Positions 7,733 through 15,235 of a stretch of 27,530 nt of DNA are shown piece after piece. Location: contig JAEWRN010000003.1 in assembly GCA_023460035.1 (NCBI GenBank), positions 1 through 27,530 on the forward strand, read 5' to 3'. A model generated the notes under the pieces. That model ran no database searches and was not told where the DNA came from. It worked only from the letters and a program-made list of their open reading frames with translations. Position 1 is the stretch's first letter; the number at the start of each line of letters is the position of its first letter. The DNA comes from Bacillota bacterium (lineage in GTDB: Bacteria; Bacillota; Clostridia; Oscillospirales; Ruminococcaceae). A program made the translations under genes and the position numbers.

Positions 7733-8672
7733 AATTGCCCTCCTCATCCAGGTCCGCCGCGGTGATCCAGCGCAAATCAGTGTAAATGCAAGAGGCAGAA
7801 TAACTGCCCTTTGTGCGGTAACGGTACAGCTCCTGCACACAGGTCGCGCCCATTTCACGGGTCTGCTGGATCATCAGCCCGTCAATCAGCCCGGTCTTGA
7901 TACCGGCCAGTGCCTCGTCAGAATCGTCAAACCCCAAAATATGCGAAAAGGTATCGGTTTGCGGCGCCAGCTGGCCCAGCGTCTGCGCGCCGGTGCCCTC
8001 GATGCAAACCAGCGTGTCGACCTCGGGCGACTGCGCGCGGATGAGCGCATACTTTTGCATCACCGTCAGCGCGTCGTACTCGTCGTACTCCACCCGCACA
8101 ATTTCAATACCCGGCGTATCTGCCACCGCGTCCTGCAGGCCTTTGAGCCGCAGCTCTAAGTTGGGGTAGCCCGGCGCGCCGGACAGTACCGCCACCTTGG
8201 CGCTGCCGCCGGTCACCTCGATGAGGCGCCGGCCCATTTTGCGCCCGGCGTTGTAGTTGTCGGTGCCCACATACAGGTGGGTCCCAAAGGTCGGCACATC
8301 GGTGTCGACAAAAACGATCTGCACCCCCTGCTGCCGCGCGTCCTCCAGCGCGTCAAGGTAGCCCTCATCCTCAATGCCCTGCACGATCAGCGCGTCGGTT
8401 TGCGCCGCCGTTTGCTGGCGAATGAGGTCGGTCATCTGGTCCACATTGTAATTGAGCTGTGGCAGGTAGATTTTGACGCTGACCGGCAAATCGCCCCCCG
8501 CCTCGTTGATGCCGCCCGCGACCATCGTCCAGTACCCGTAGTCGTTGTGCGGCAAAATTGCCGAAATGCGCATGGTCTCGGTGGTTTTGCGCGTCGCTGC
8601 GCTGCTGCTGCCGCACCCCGTGCACAGCAGCAATGCCAGCAGCGCCACCCCCAGTGCGGCTGCCCGTTTCAT
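7719..8672 (-). CDS. Sugar-binding lipoprotein, likely sensor subunit of the kinase
   Basis: A 317-residue periplasmic-binding-protein fold (Peripla_BP_4, ribose/galactose type). The signal peptide ends in a lipobox LCTGC with lipidated C20, so it is anchored outside the membrane. Motifs such as QGIEDEGYLDALEDARQQG and VSGAPGYPN-like AVLSGAPGYPN fit the fold. It overlaps the kinase gene by 14 bases. It lacks its own ATPase and permease, since mglBAC already has a binding protein. Known three-component systems, such as XylFII-LytS-YesN of Clostridium beijerinckii, use such a protein as the extracellular sugar sensor. I infer the same role here. The ligand is unknown. AAGGGGGC precedes the ATG at 8672 by about seven bases. 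Confidence 0.85.
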   Translation of the reverse strand: MKRAAALGVALLALLLCTGCGSSSAATRKTTETMRISAILPHNDYGYWTMVAGGINEAGGDLPVSVKIYLPQLNYNVDQMTDLIRQQTAAQTDALIVQGIEDEGYLDALEDARQQGVQIVFVDTDVPTFGTHLYVGTDNYNAGRKMGRRLIEVTGGSAKVAVLSGAPGYPNLELRLKGLQDAVADTPGIEIVRVEYDEYDALTVMQKYALIRAQSPEVDTLVCIEGTGAQTLGQLAPQTDTFSHILGFDDSDEALAGIKTGLIDGLMIQQTREMGATCVQELYRYRTKGSYSASCIYTDLRWITAADLDEEGNYEGR

Positions 8673-8705
8673 GCTGTTTGCCCCCTTGTATTGCCCTTTG
8701 TTTCA

Positions 8706-8734
8706 ATTTTACGAAAAACCCGTCGTATTTGCAA
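8706..8734 (-). promoter_or_regulatory. Promoter of the sensor-kinase-regulator genes
   Basis: On the minus strand TTGCAA (8729-8734), 17-base spacer and TAAAAT (8706-8711). It would let the sensing genes be made before the transporter is induced. Confidence 0.65.
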
Positions 8735-8746
8735 ACAGTTTGCAAA
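8728..8746. promoter_or_regulatory. Perfect palindrome over the -35 box, possible operator
   Basis: TTTGCAAAC-A-GTTTGCAAA has 9-base arms around one base and covers the -35 hexamer of the sensor promoter. The shape suits a dimeric repressor. The regulator is not identified. Confidence 0.5.
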
Positions 8747-8784
8747 ATGGGGCGGCGCCTGCACCGGCCGCCGCCCCATTTTGC
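8742..8784 (-). repeat. Long hairpin between permease and sensor genes
   Basis: Arms 8742-8757 and 8769-8784 pair perfectly over 16 bp around an 11-base loop. There is no separate T tract, but the 3' arm contains TTTT. It may partly terminate or protect the mglBAC transcript. Confidence 0.6.
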
Positions 8785-8819
8785 GGGATGCGAAGAGAGG
8801 GGGGGCAACGCGGCCCCGG

Positions 8820-9824
8820 TTATTTTTTGGCAGAGTATTTGCGCACGTCCAGCGCCACGGCGCCGATGATGATGAGGCCCTTGACGACGTTTTGCCAGTA
8901 CGGGCTGATGCCGATAAAGGTCAGGCCGTAGCTGATGACGTTGAAGATGATGACACCGGCAAACACACCGCCCACCGTGCCGACACCGCCGGCGATAGAG
9001 CAGCCGCCCACGATGCAGGAGGCGATGGCATCCAGCTCGTACGCGTTGCCGTAGGCACTGGTGGCACTGGCGGTGCGCGCGGCCTCCATGCTGCCCGCAA
9101 GGCCATACATCGCACCGGCCAGCGAATAGGTGATCATTTGAATTTTAAACACGTTGATGCCCGACACCCGCGCGGCCTCTAAATTGCCACCCACGGCAAA
9201 AATCTCTTTGCCAAGGCAGGTTTTGGTTTGCAGCACCCACACGATCAGCATCACGACCAGCGCAATCATCACGATGTACGGCACGCCAAACAAGCTGGCC
9301 GAGCCGATGTCGCGAAAGCTCTGTGTCAGGCTGCCCAGCGGCTGCGAGCGGTTGGGCTCCATATTGAAATACAGGCTGGAAAAGCCGAAGATGATCATCT
9401 GGCTGCCCAGTGTGGCCAAAAAGGCGGGCACTTTCAGCTTTGCCACGACCCAGCCGTTAAAGCCGCCCAGCACCACGCCGACCAGCATGGCCACCAGCAC
9501 CGGCACAAAGGCGGGCAGCTCCGGCAGGCCGGGCCAGAATTTTAAGCTGGCCGCCGCCTGCTGTGCCAGCGACGCCGACACCAGCGCGGTGAGGCCCACC
9601 ATGCGCCCGCCGGAAAGGTCTGCCGAGCCGGACACGATGATGAACATACAGCCCATTGCCACCACGATGCGCACGGCGCTTTGCATTAAAATGTCGCGCG
9701 CGACATCCAGCGAGAAAAACCGCGGTGAGATGATGGTGATGATGACGACGAGCGCCACCAAAATCAGGTAAATTGCGTTGTTGATGACAAACTGTTTGGG
9801 GTCAAACTTCTTTTTGGTGGTCAT
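8820..9824 (-). CDS. mglC: Sugar ABC transporter permease, MglC-like
   Basis: A 334-residue integral membrane permease of the ribose/galactose (BPD_transp_2) class, with about eight to ten hydrophobic helices. It closely resembles E. coli MglC. Shared segments include SADLSGGRMVGL, the EAA-like loop IFAVGGNLEAARVSG, ELDAIASCIVGG and a C-terminal NPYWQ-type ISPYWQNVVKG ending in VALDVRKY. The start at 9824 overlaps the ATPase stop by four bases (ATGA), with GGAGGAGC upstream. It forms the channel for the sugar delivered by MglB and powered by MglA. The exact sugar (galactose, glucose or a glycoside) cannot be fixed from sequence. Confidence 0.92.
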   Translation of the reverse strand: MTTKKKFDPKQFVINNAIYLILVALVVIITIISPRFFSLDVARDILMQSAVRIVVAMGCMFIIVSGSADLSGGRMVGLTALVSASLAQQAAASLKFWPGLPELPAFVPVLVAMLVGVVLGGFNGWVVAKLKVPAFLATLGSQMIIFGFSSLYFNMEPNRSQPLGSLTQSFRDIGSASLFGVPYIVMIALVVMLIVWVLQTKTCLGKEIFAVGGNLEAARVSGINVFKIQMITYSLAGAMYGLAGSMEAARTASATSAYGNAYELDAIASCIVGGCSIAGGVGTVGGVFAGVIIFNVISYGLTFIGISPYWQNVVKGLIIIGAVALDVRKYSAKK

Positions 9825-11374
9825 TGTACCGCTCCTCCTTCAGGCGCCTTTTGCCAGGTGCTGGCCAGCATCATAATCTGTTCGTCGGTGGCGCTTGCCC
9901 CGTCAAGAATACCGGACAAATGCCCTTCGCACATCACCATGATGCGGTCGGACATGCCCATCAGCTCCGGCATTTCAGAGCTGATCATGACGACGCATTT
10001 GCCCTCGGCTGCCATCTGCGCCATCAGCGTGTAAATTTCGTATTTGGCACCCACGTCAATGCCGCGGGTCGGCTCGTCCAAAATTAAAATTTCCGGGCCG
10101 GTCAGCAGCCAGCGCCCCAGCAACACCTTTTGCTGGTTGCCGCCCGACAGGTTTTGGATGGGCGTTTTGGTGGTCGGCGTTTTAATTGACAGCGAATCGA
10201 CATACCGCTGGGTGTCCTGCTGGCGCTTTTTTTCGTTTAAAAACAGCTTGCCGCCGGTGTACTGGCGGGTGTGCGCCGTTTGGTTGGCGATGACGGTGTT
10301 TTCCAGCACCGACAGCATGGGGATGATGCCGCTGGCGCGCCGCTCTTCGGTCAGCAGCGCCATGCCCTTCTGAATGGCGTCCTGCGCGCAGCTTATGTTT
10401 GCGGGCTTGCCGTCGATTTTTACCGTGCCGGACGCGATGGGCCGCAGCCCGAAAATCGATTCCATCAGCTCGGTGCGCTGGGCACCCACCAGCCCGCCAA
10501 GGCCCAGAATTTCACCCTTGTGCAGTGTAAAGCTGATGTCCTGAAACGAGTGCGGGTTTGCGCTGGTGAGGTGCTCTACCTCTAAATACGGCGCGCCCAC
10601 GTTTGGCGTGCGCGGCGGGAAGCGGCTTTCCATCTTGCGGCCCACCATGCGCGCGACGATCAGGTCCTGTGTCAGCTCGGCAGCGGGCCAGCAGCCCACC
10701 AGCTGGCCGTCGCGCATGATGGTGACTTCATTCGAAATCTGCAAAATTTCGTCCATCTTGTGCGAGATGTAAATAATGGCAACCCCCTGTGACGTCAGGC
10801 GGCGGATGATGCGAAACAGCAGCTCCACTTCGCTTTCGGTCAGCGACGAGGTGGGCTCGTCCATAATAATGACCTTTGCCCCGTACGACACCGCGCGGGC
10901 GATCTCCACCAGCTGGCAGTGGGCGGCGGCAAGCTCGCCCATCGAGCGGCGGGGGTCCAGCTGGATTTCCAGCTCGTCAAACAGCGCCTGGGTGTCGGCC
11001 TGCATCTTTTTTTCATCCACCCAGTGGATGGGCCCCACCTTTTTGTACGGCACCCGGCCCACCCAGATATTCTCCATAATGTTGCGGGTGCGAATGGGGT
11101 GCAGCTCCTGATGGATCATCGCGACCCCTTTGTCCATCGCGTCACGCGCATCGCGCAGCTGTACCTGCTGCCCGCCGACAAAAATACTGCCTTCGTCGGG
11201 GTGGTACAGCCCAAACGCGCACTTCATCAGCGTGCTTTTGCCCGCGCCGTTTTCGCCCATCAGCGCGTGCACCGTGCCCTTTTTCACGCTCAGCGACACG
11301 TTGTCCAGCGCTTTGACGCCGGGGAAGCTTTTGCTGATGCCTTGCAGCTGTAGAACAATGTCCGCATTGTCCAT
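9821..11374 (-). CDS. mglA: Sugar ABC transporter ATPase with two nucleotide-binding domains, MglA-like
   Basis: A 517-residue double ATPase of the carbohydrate importer class 2 family. The first domain has Walker A GENGAGKST and a Walker B IIMDEPTSSL. The second has a degenerate Walker A (GLVGAQRTEL), signature LSGGNQQK and Walker B LILDEPTRGID, typical of RbsA/MglA. I start at 11374, where GGAGG lies six bases upstream and the protein begins MDNADIVLQL; the frame extends to 11449 but those residues lie in a terminator-like region. It sits between mglB and mglC and is translationally coupled to mglC. Confidence 0.93.
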   Translation of the reverse strand: MDNADIVLQLQGISKSFPGVKALDNVSLSVKKGTVHALMGENGAGKSTLMKCAFGLYHPDEGSIFVGGQQVQLRDARDAMDKGVAMIHQELHPIRTRNIMENIWVGRVPYKKVGPIHWVDEKKMQADTQALFDELEIQLDPRRSMGELAAAHCQLVEIARAVSYGAKVIIMDEPTSSLTESEVELLFRIIRRLTSQGVAIIYISHKMDEILQISNEVTIMRDGQLVGCWPAAELTQDLIVARMVGRKMESRFPPRTPNVGAPYLEVEHLTSANPHSFQDISFTLHKGEILGLGGLVGAQRTELMESIFGLRPIASGTVKIDGKPANISCAQDAIQKGMALLTEERRASGIIPMLSVLENTVIANQTAHTRQYTGGKLFLNEKKRQQDTQRYVDSLSIKTPTTKTPIQNLSGGNQQKVLLGRWLLTGPEILILDEPTRGIDVGAKYEIYTLMAQMAAEGKCVVMISSEMPELMGMSDRIMVMCEGHLSGILDGASATDEQIMMLASTWQKAPEGGAVQ

Positions 11375-11428
11375 ACTGATCCTCCAATCTGTCACAGGTG
11401 CCGGCGGGCACCTGCCGTTGCATTTTTC

Positions 11429-11461
11429 AAAAAACAGCCGGGCCCGCAAAGCGTGCCCGGC
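11429..11461 (-). terminator. Terminator-like hairpin between mglB and mglA
   Basis: Arms 11437-11447 and 11451-11461 pair over 11 positions with one mismatch around AAA. On the minus strand TGTTTTTT follows. Inside an operon this suggests partial termination or mRNA protection, giving more binding protein than transporter. Confidence 0.75.
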
Positions 11462-11536
11462 CGTATCAGCCCGCCCCGGGGCGTTGCCCGCCGGGGGGTT
11501 ACCCGCGCTGCGGGGCTGGGCCTGTTTTACTGCGGA

Positions 11537-12616
11537 TCAATAAGCGGCGTCGTCTGTGTTGTCTTTGGTGATGCCGACATAGTTGATGTAGATGTGGTGG
11601 CCTTCCACCGTCACGCCGTCCATGCCAAGGTTCTCCTGCGTCAGCTCTTTGCCCTCGCTCAGCAGCTTCATCAGGTTATAAACCGAGTTGCCCAGAATGA
11701 CAGGGTTGTTGAGCGCGGTGCACAGCATCGTGCCGTCTTTGATGGCCTCAACGCCGACCTTGGTCGCGTCCACGCCGACGACCGGGATGTAGCTGGCGTC
11801 ATCTGCAAAGAAGCCGGCGGCTTTCAGTGCTTCGATTGCGCCCAGCGCCATGTCGTCGTTGCAGGCAATGACTGCCTCTACGTCGTCTTTGCGCGCTTGC
11901 AGAATAGAGGCCATCTGGTTTTGTGCGTCGGCACGCTGATAGTTGCAGATGGCTTCCTGCACGGCTTCGGTCTCGATGCCGGCGTCGTTCAGTGCCTTAA
12001 CCGAGTACTCGCTGCGCACGGTGGTGTCATAGTGGCCCTGGATGCCCAGCAGCATGACGTAATTCAGCTTGCCATCGCCATTGCGGTCGGCTTCCGGGTG
12101 CTCCTGCCAGTATTTCGCCAGTGCCTCGCCGATGATGGTGCCGGACTGGGTCGCCATCGACGAAACATGGTACACGTTGTCGTACAGTGCAAACTCCTCG
12201 TCGGTCGGGCTGTTGCTGTTGGCAAAAATCAGCGTGACGCCCTTGTCTTTTGCCTGCTGAATCAGCTCGGTGATGGCGTTGTTGTTGATGTTATTCAGCA
12301 CCATGTAGTTAACGCCCTGGGTGTAAAAGTTGTTCATGTTGCTCGTCTGGGTGGCAACATCGTTCTGGCTGTCGGCGTCGATCACCTTGACGGTGCCGTC
12401 GGCAGCGGCCGCGTCGTTCAGGGTCTGGCGGGCATTGGCGATAAAGGTATCACCAAAGTTGTACCAGCACACACCGGCAACCGGCTGTGCCGCGGCGGTG
12501 GATGCCGCGGTGGACGTTGCGCCCGACGAAGCGGCCGGGGCGCTGCTGCTGCCGCCGCAGGCGGCAAGGCTGAGTACCATGGCGAAGGCCAGCACAAGAG
12601 ACATTGCTTTTTTCAT
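11537..12616 (-). CDS. mglB: Galactose/glucose-type sugar-binding lipoprotein, MglB-like
   Basis: A 359-residue binding protein for an ABC importer. The signal peptide ends in a lipobox LAAC with C20 lipidated, followed by a Ser/Ala-rich linker to about residue 45. The mature part matches MglB, including SQNDVATQ, ANSN, and a calcium-loop-like segment DRNGDGKLN at 177-185, which MglB proteins carry. The C-terminal part has CNDDMALGAIEALKAAG and VVGVDATK. AAGGAGG lies nine bases before the ATG at 12616. It is the first gene of the transporter operon and is followed by a terminator-like hairpin, so it is probably the most abundant product. Substrate is inferred from the family. Confidence 0.92.
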   Translation of the reverse strand: MKKAMSLVLAFAMVLSLAACGGSSSAPAASSGATSTAASTAAAQPVAGVCWYNFGDTFIANARQTLNDAAAADGTVKVIDADSQNDVATQTSNMNNFYTQGVNYMVLNNINNNAITELIQQAKDKGVTLIFANSNSPTDEEFALYDNVYHVSSMATQSGTIIGEALAKYWQEHPEADRNGDGKLNYVMLLGIQGHYDTTVRSEYSVKALNDAGIETEAVQEAICNYQRADAQNQMASILQARKDDVEAVIACNDDMALGAIEALKAAGFFADDASYIPVVGVDATKVGVEAIKDGTMLCTALNNPVILGNSVYNLMKLLSEGKELTQENLGMDGVTVEGHHIYINYVGITKDNTDDAAY

Positions 12617-12683
12617 TGCGATTTTCCTCCTTGAAGTTTCTCCTTTTTACAGAAAGGCCGAATGCCTTTCCTCTACAGGTCTC

Positions 12684-12712
12684 ATTATAGGTGCCCTTGC
12701 TATTTCACAAAA
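12684..12712 (-). promoter_or_regulatory. Promoter of the mgl operon
   Basis: On the minus strand TATAAT (12684-12689) is preceded at 17 bases by TTTTGT (12707-12712), a poor -35. A good -10 with a poor -35 is usual for activator-dependent promoters. The leader would be about 60 nt. Confidence 0.65.
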
Positions 12713-12729
12713 TTCCAACATTTTGTGAA
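12704..12729. promoter_or_regulatory. Inverted repeat over the mgl -35 region, possible operator
   Basis: TTCACAAAAT, six bases, ATTTTGTGAA: perfect 10-base arms. It covers the -35 hexamer, so a bound repressor would block the promoter. The half-site order (TCACA first) is not that of CRP or Rex sites. Regulator unknown. Confidence 0.5.
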
Positions 12730-12732
12730 TTT

Positions 12733-12790
12733 GATACCTTTTTTGCACTGGCAGATACTTTTTTTGCGCTGCGGTACATTTTTTGCACTT
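12733..12790. promoter_or_regulatory. Three tandem direct repeats upstream of mgl, probable YesN-type operator
   Basis: Three 18-base copies start at 12733, 12754 and 12773, with consensus GRTACNTTTTTTGCRCT(G). Starts are 21 and 19 bases apart, about two helical turns. Direct repeats of this spacing suit the two helix-turn-helix units of AraC-type regulators. The motif recurs upstream of the hydrolase operon (14977-15006). Confidence 0.65.
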
Positions 12791-12809
12791 TTTGCGCTTT
12801 GTATTGTTG

Positions 12810-12843
12810 AAAAGCCGCCGGGGCAGATGCCCCGGCGGCTTTT
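12810..12843 (-). terminator. Terminator after the esterase gene
   Basis: A perfect 15-bp stem (12810-12824 with 12829-12843) around AGAT, with four T residues within and beyond the arm on both strands. It closes the upstream hydrolase operon before the mgl promoter and could work in both directions. Confidence 0.85.
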
Positions 12844-12887
12844 TCAATAAGTGTGCGCTGCTTACCTAAGTGTGTACTGCGCTGCAA

Positions 12888-14021
12888 TTACAGTGCCCGC
12901 ATCACCTGTGCGGCACAAAGCAGCATATCCTCCACCTGCGGGGCATAGCCCAGCCGGTCAAACGTACCGTGAAAAATGCCGCCGTACCGGATGTGCCGCA
13001 CCGGCACCCCGGCCGCCTGCAAACGGCGGGTATACTCCTCACACTCGGCGTACAAAAAGTCGTACTCCGCCGTCAGCAGCAGGGTTTGGGGCAACCCAGT
13101 GCATGGGGCGGCAATCGGGTGCAGGTAGGGCACCCGCGCGTTTTGCCCCGCCGGCAGGTACCACGCGTTTGTCTGGTGTGCCATGCTGCCAATCAGGTGA
13201 ATCTGCTCGTCAATCAGCGCATCCCCGTGCGGGTTGTGGTACAGCGCTTCGTCAAAAAAGTAATCGCCGTCCTGCGGCCCCTCGCTGCGCGAGAGGGTGG
13301 GGTAGATGAGCACCTGACAGCCGACGCGGCCGGCACCCTCGTCGCGGTCGCGCAGCGCGCAGGCCAGCGCAAGGTTGCCCCCGGCAGAATCGCCCATCAC
13401 GCCGATTTTATCCGGGCTGATGCCAAGCTCTTGCGCCTGCCCGTGCGCCCAGCACAGCGCGGCATAGCAGGCGTCAAACCCGGCGGGGTAGGGGTGCTCG
13501 GGCGCCAAGGGGTAATCGACCGCCAGCACGACACCGCCCATCAGCTGGGCCAGCAGCTTGCACTGGTTTTCCACCGTGGGGATGATGCCCGCAAAAAAGC
13601 CGCCGCCGTGAAAAAACACGACGCAGGGCCGGTCGGTGCGGGCCGAAAGCTGCTCGTACTGCCACACGGTGACAGGCCCCGCCGGTGTTTGCACACTGCG
13701 CCGCAGCGTGCGGATGCCGCAGGAAAGGTCACTGCTGACCCAGCCAAACTGTATTCTCAGCAACTCCAGCGGGGTGAGGCCCTGCGGGTCTTTGGGGCCA
13801 AACAAATGCGCTTCGTTTGCCCAAAGCTCGGGGTCAAGGGCGTATTTGTCGCGCAAAAATTCGGCGCGGGTCAGCCCCGCCGCTGCCGCCGTGCGCGGGT
13901 CTACCTCTCCCTCGCGGCGGTCGGCACAGCTGCGCAGCTCTACCGGCGTGCCCCGCAACTGCCGCACCACCGCACCCTGCGACAGGCTTTGCACCAAGGC
14001 GTCATACTTTGGCCCTTTCAT
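12888..14021 (-). CDS. Alpha/beta-hydrolase esterase of the HSL family
   Basis: A 377-residue serine esterase/lipase of the hormone-sensitive lipase group. The oxyanion motif is HGGGF at 138-142. The nucleophile is S212 in GDSAGG, the acid D321 in TAEYDFLY and the base H351 in GIFHGTF. An N-terminal extension of about 110 residues without a recognised domain precedes the catalytic fold. There is no signal peptide, so it is cytoplasmic. The ATG at 14021 overlaps the upstream hydrolase stop by four bases (ATGA). The substrate is unknown. Deacylation of an imported acylated sugar is possible given the shared repeats with mgl, but that is inference. Confidence 0.9.
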   Translation of the reverse strand: MKGPKYDALVQSLSQGAVVRQLRGTPVELRSCADRREGEVDPRTAAAAGLTRAEFLRDKYALDPELWANEAHLFGPKDPQGLTPLELLRIQFGWVSSDLSCGIRTLRRSVQTPAGPVTVWQYEQLSARTDRPCVVFFHGGGFFAGIIPTVENQCKLLAQLMGGVVLAVDYPLAPEHPYPAGFDACYAALCWAHGQAQELGISPDKIGVMGDSAGGNLALACALRDRDEGAGRVGCQVLIYPTLSRSEGPQDGDYFFDEALYHNPHGDALIDEQIHLIGSMAHQTNAWYLPAGQNARVPYLHPIAAPCTGLPQTLLLTAEYDFLYAECEEYTRRLQAAGVPVRHIRYGGIFHGTFDRLGYAPQVEDMLLCAAQVMRAL

Positions 14022-14872
14022 ATTTCTTCCCCCTGTTCCTGCTGGTACACCAGCGACGCCTGCCCGTGCTGCACACGCTGCAGCGGGCCAAAGCGCTCAA
14101 AAAAGCCGGCCTCTTTGCTGCTGGGCGCAAACCCAAAGCCCGCGGTGTCCGGCTGGGGCACGGCGGTGCCGGCAAGCAATGCGTCGTCCAGCGCCATAAA
14201 GTCGTTCAAATACACATCCGGCTGCAACATCACCCCGTTGTGGGCCGGGCAGATAAAGTCGTACTGCGCGCGGCGCGCGGCCAGCTTTTGCAGGTTGGCG
14301 CGGTGGGCCGCCACCACACCCGCAAGCGGCCGGTTTTGCGCGCGCACAAACAGCAGCACCTGCCCGGCCTCCAGCTCGTCCCCGGTAAACAGCACCCGGC
14401 TGCCGTGGTCTAGCAGGGCAATACTGCTTTCGTGGTGGGCGGGAATGGGCAGCACCTCTACCGTGCGAGAGCCGCCAAGGTCAAACACATCGCCGTCGTG
14501 CAGCGGGTGAATGGCGTAGTCGCGGTGGGGCTTTGCCGCGTACCATGCCTCCTGCTGGGGTGAAAACGGCTGTTTTGTGGCCGCTTCACCCTCTGGGGCA
14601 AGAAACACCTCTGTCCACCAGCCGTTGCCGCCGCTGTGGTCAAAATGGCCGTGGGTGTTCACGACCAGCACCGGCAAGTCGGTAATCGATTCGACCACCT
14701 CGCGCAGGTTGCCCTCGCCGTAGCCGGTGTCGATCAGCAGCGCCTTTTCGCTGCCGACGAGCAGATACATAAAATTTTGCCAGCGGTTGGTGATGGCCCA
14801 AAGCCCCTCTTTGATACACCATTTGCCAAACAGCAGGCCCTTTTCGTCAATGTTGTCACTGCGATATCCCAT
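14018..14872 (-). CDS. Metallo-beta-lactamase-fold hydrolase
   Basis: A 284-residue MBL-fold protein. Metal ligands are H74, H76, D78 and H79 in THGHFDHSGG, then H146 in PAHHESS, D165 in FTGDELE and a final H in CPAHNGV. This is the glyoxalase-II-like pattern of the superfamily. The substrate is not evident. I prefer the ATG at 14872 because AAAGGCGG lies seven bases upstream; an ATG at 14893 has a G-rich run only one base away. It overlaps the esterase by four bases, so the two are co-translated. No signal peptide is present. Confidence 0.88.
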   Translation of the reverse strand: MGYRSDNIDEKGLLFGKWCIKEGLWAITNRWQNFMYLLVGSEKALLIDTGYGEGNLREVVESITDLPVLVVNTHGHFDHSGGNGWWTEVFLAPEGEAATKQPFSPQQEAWYAAKPHRDYAIHPLHDGDVFDLGGSRTVEVLPIPAHHESSIALLDHGSRVLFTGDELEAGQVLLFVRAQNRPLAGVVAAHRANLQKLAARRAQYDFICPAHNGVMLQPDVYLNDFMALDDALLAGTAVPQPDTAGFGFAPSSKEAGFFERFGPLQRVQHGQASLVYQQEQGEEI

Positions 14873-14940
14873 ACAAAAGCCGCCTTTCGTCATTGCCCCC
14901 GCCGCGTGCCGGCCGGCCCGCCGGGCGGGGTTCTGGCTTC

Positions 14941-14969
14941 ATCCTAACACGGGGCGGGCCATAAGTCGA
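14941..14969 (-). promoter_or_regulatory. Possible promoter of the hydrolase operon
   Basis: On the minus strand TCGACT (14964-14969), 17 bases, TAGGAT (14941-14946). Both boxes are imperfect, as expected for an activated promoter. Confidence 0.45.
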
Positions 14970-14976
14970 TTTTAAA

Positions 14977-15006
14977 TTTTTGCACTGCAGTTGCCTTAAT
15001 TTGCAC
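14977..15006. promoter_or_regulatory. Two direct repeats matching the mgl operator motif
   Basis: TTTTTGCACTG at 14977 and AATTTGCACTT at 14998 are 21 bases apart, in the same orientation relative to transcription as the mgl repeats. The nearer copy abuts the proposed -35. This suggests one regulator for both operons. Confidence 0.5.
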
Positions 15007-15176
15007 TTTTAGGGCCTGCGGGCGGGCATTACCGCCCCCACACCGGCACCCGGCGCTGCCAACTGCTGTGCCGCGGGTTGCCGTGCCCGTTTTACACCGT
15101 TGCGGGATGGTCTGCCACCGGGTCGGCCCTTTTGCGTGAAAAAATATTCTATATTTTTGTATTTTTAGTTTTATTG

Positions 15177-15205
15177 TTGCATTTTTATATTTATAAGTGT
15201 ATAAT
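15177..15205 (+). promoter_or_regulatory. Promoter of argH
   Basis: TTGCAT (15177-15182), 17 bases, TATAAT (15200-15205). It lies in a sharply AT-rich stretch. The leader is only about 20 nt. I see nothing else in 15007-15176 apart from GC-rich sequence. Confidence 0.8.
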
Positions 15206-15235
15206 TATGCAAAATACGATGCTGGGGGAACGATG

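Noticed and set aside
11453..12634. Plus-strand frame of 393 codons
   Set aside because: Antisense to mglB and the mglB-mglA terminator; no ribosome site and no family resemblance.
12704..12729. CRP- or Rex-type operator
   Set aside because: Those sites read TGTGA...TCACA; here the half-sites are in the reverse order.
12733..12790. A short CRISPR array
   Set aside because: Only three imperfect 18-base copies with almost no spacer, placed at a promoter; no cas genes.
12870..14510. Plus-strand frame of 546 codons
   Set aside because: Antisense to two hydrolases with intact active sites; composition artefact.
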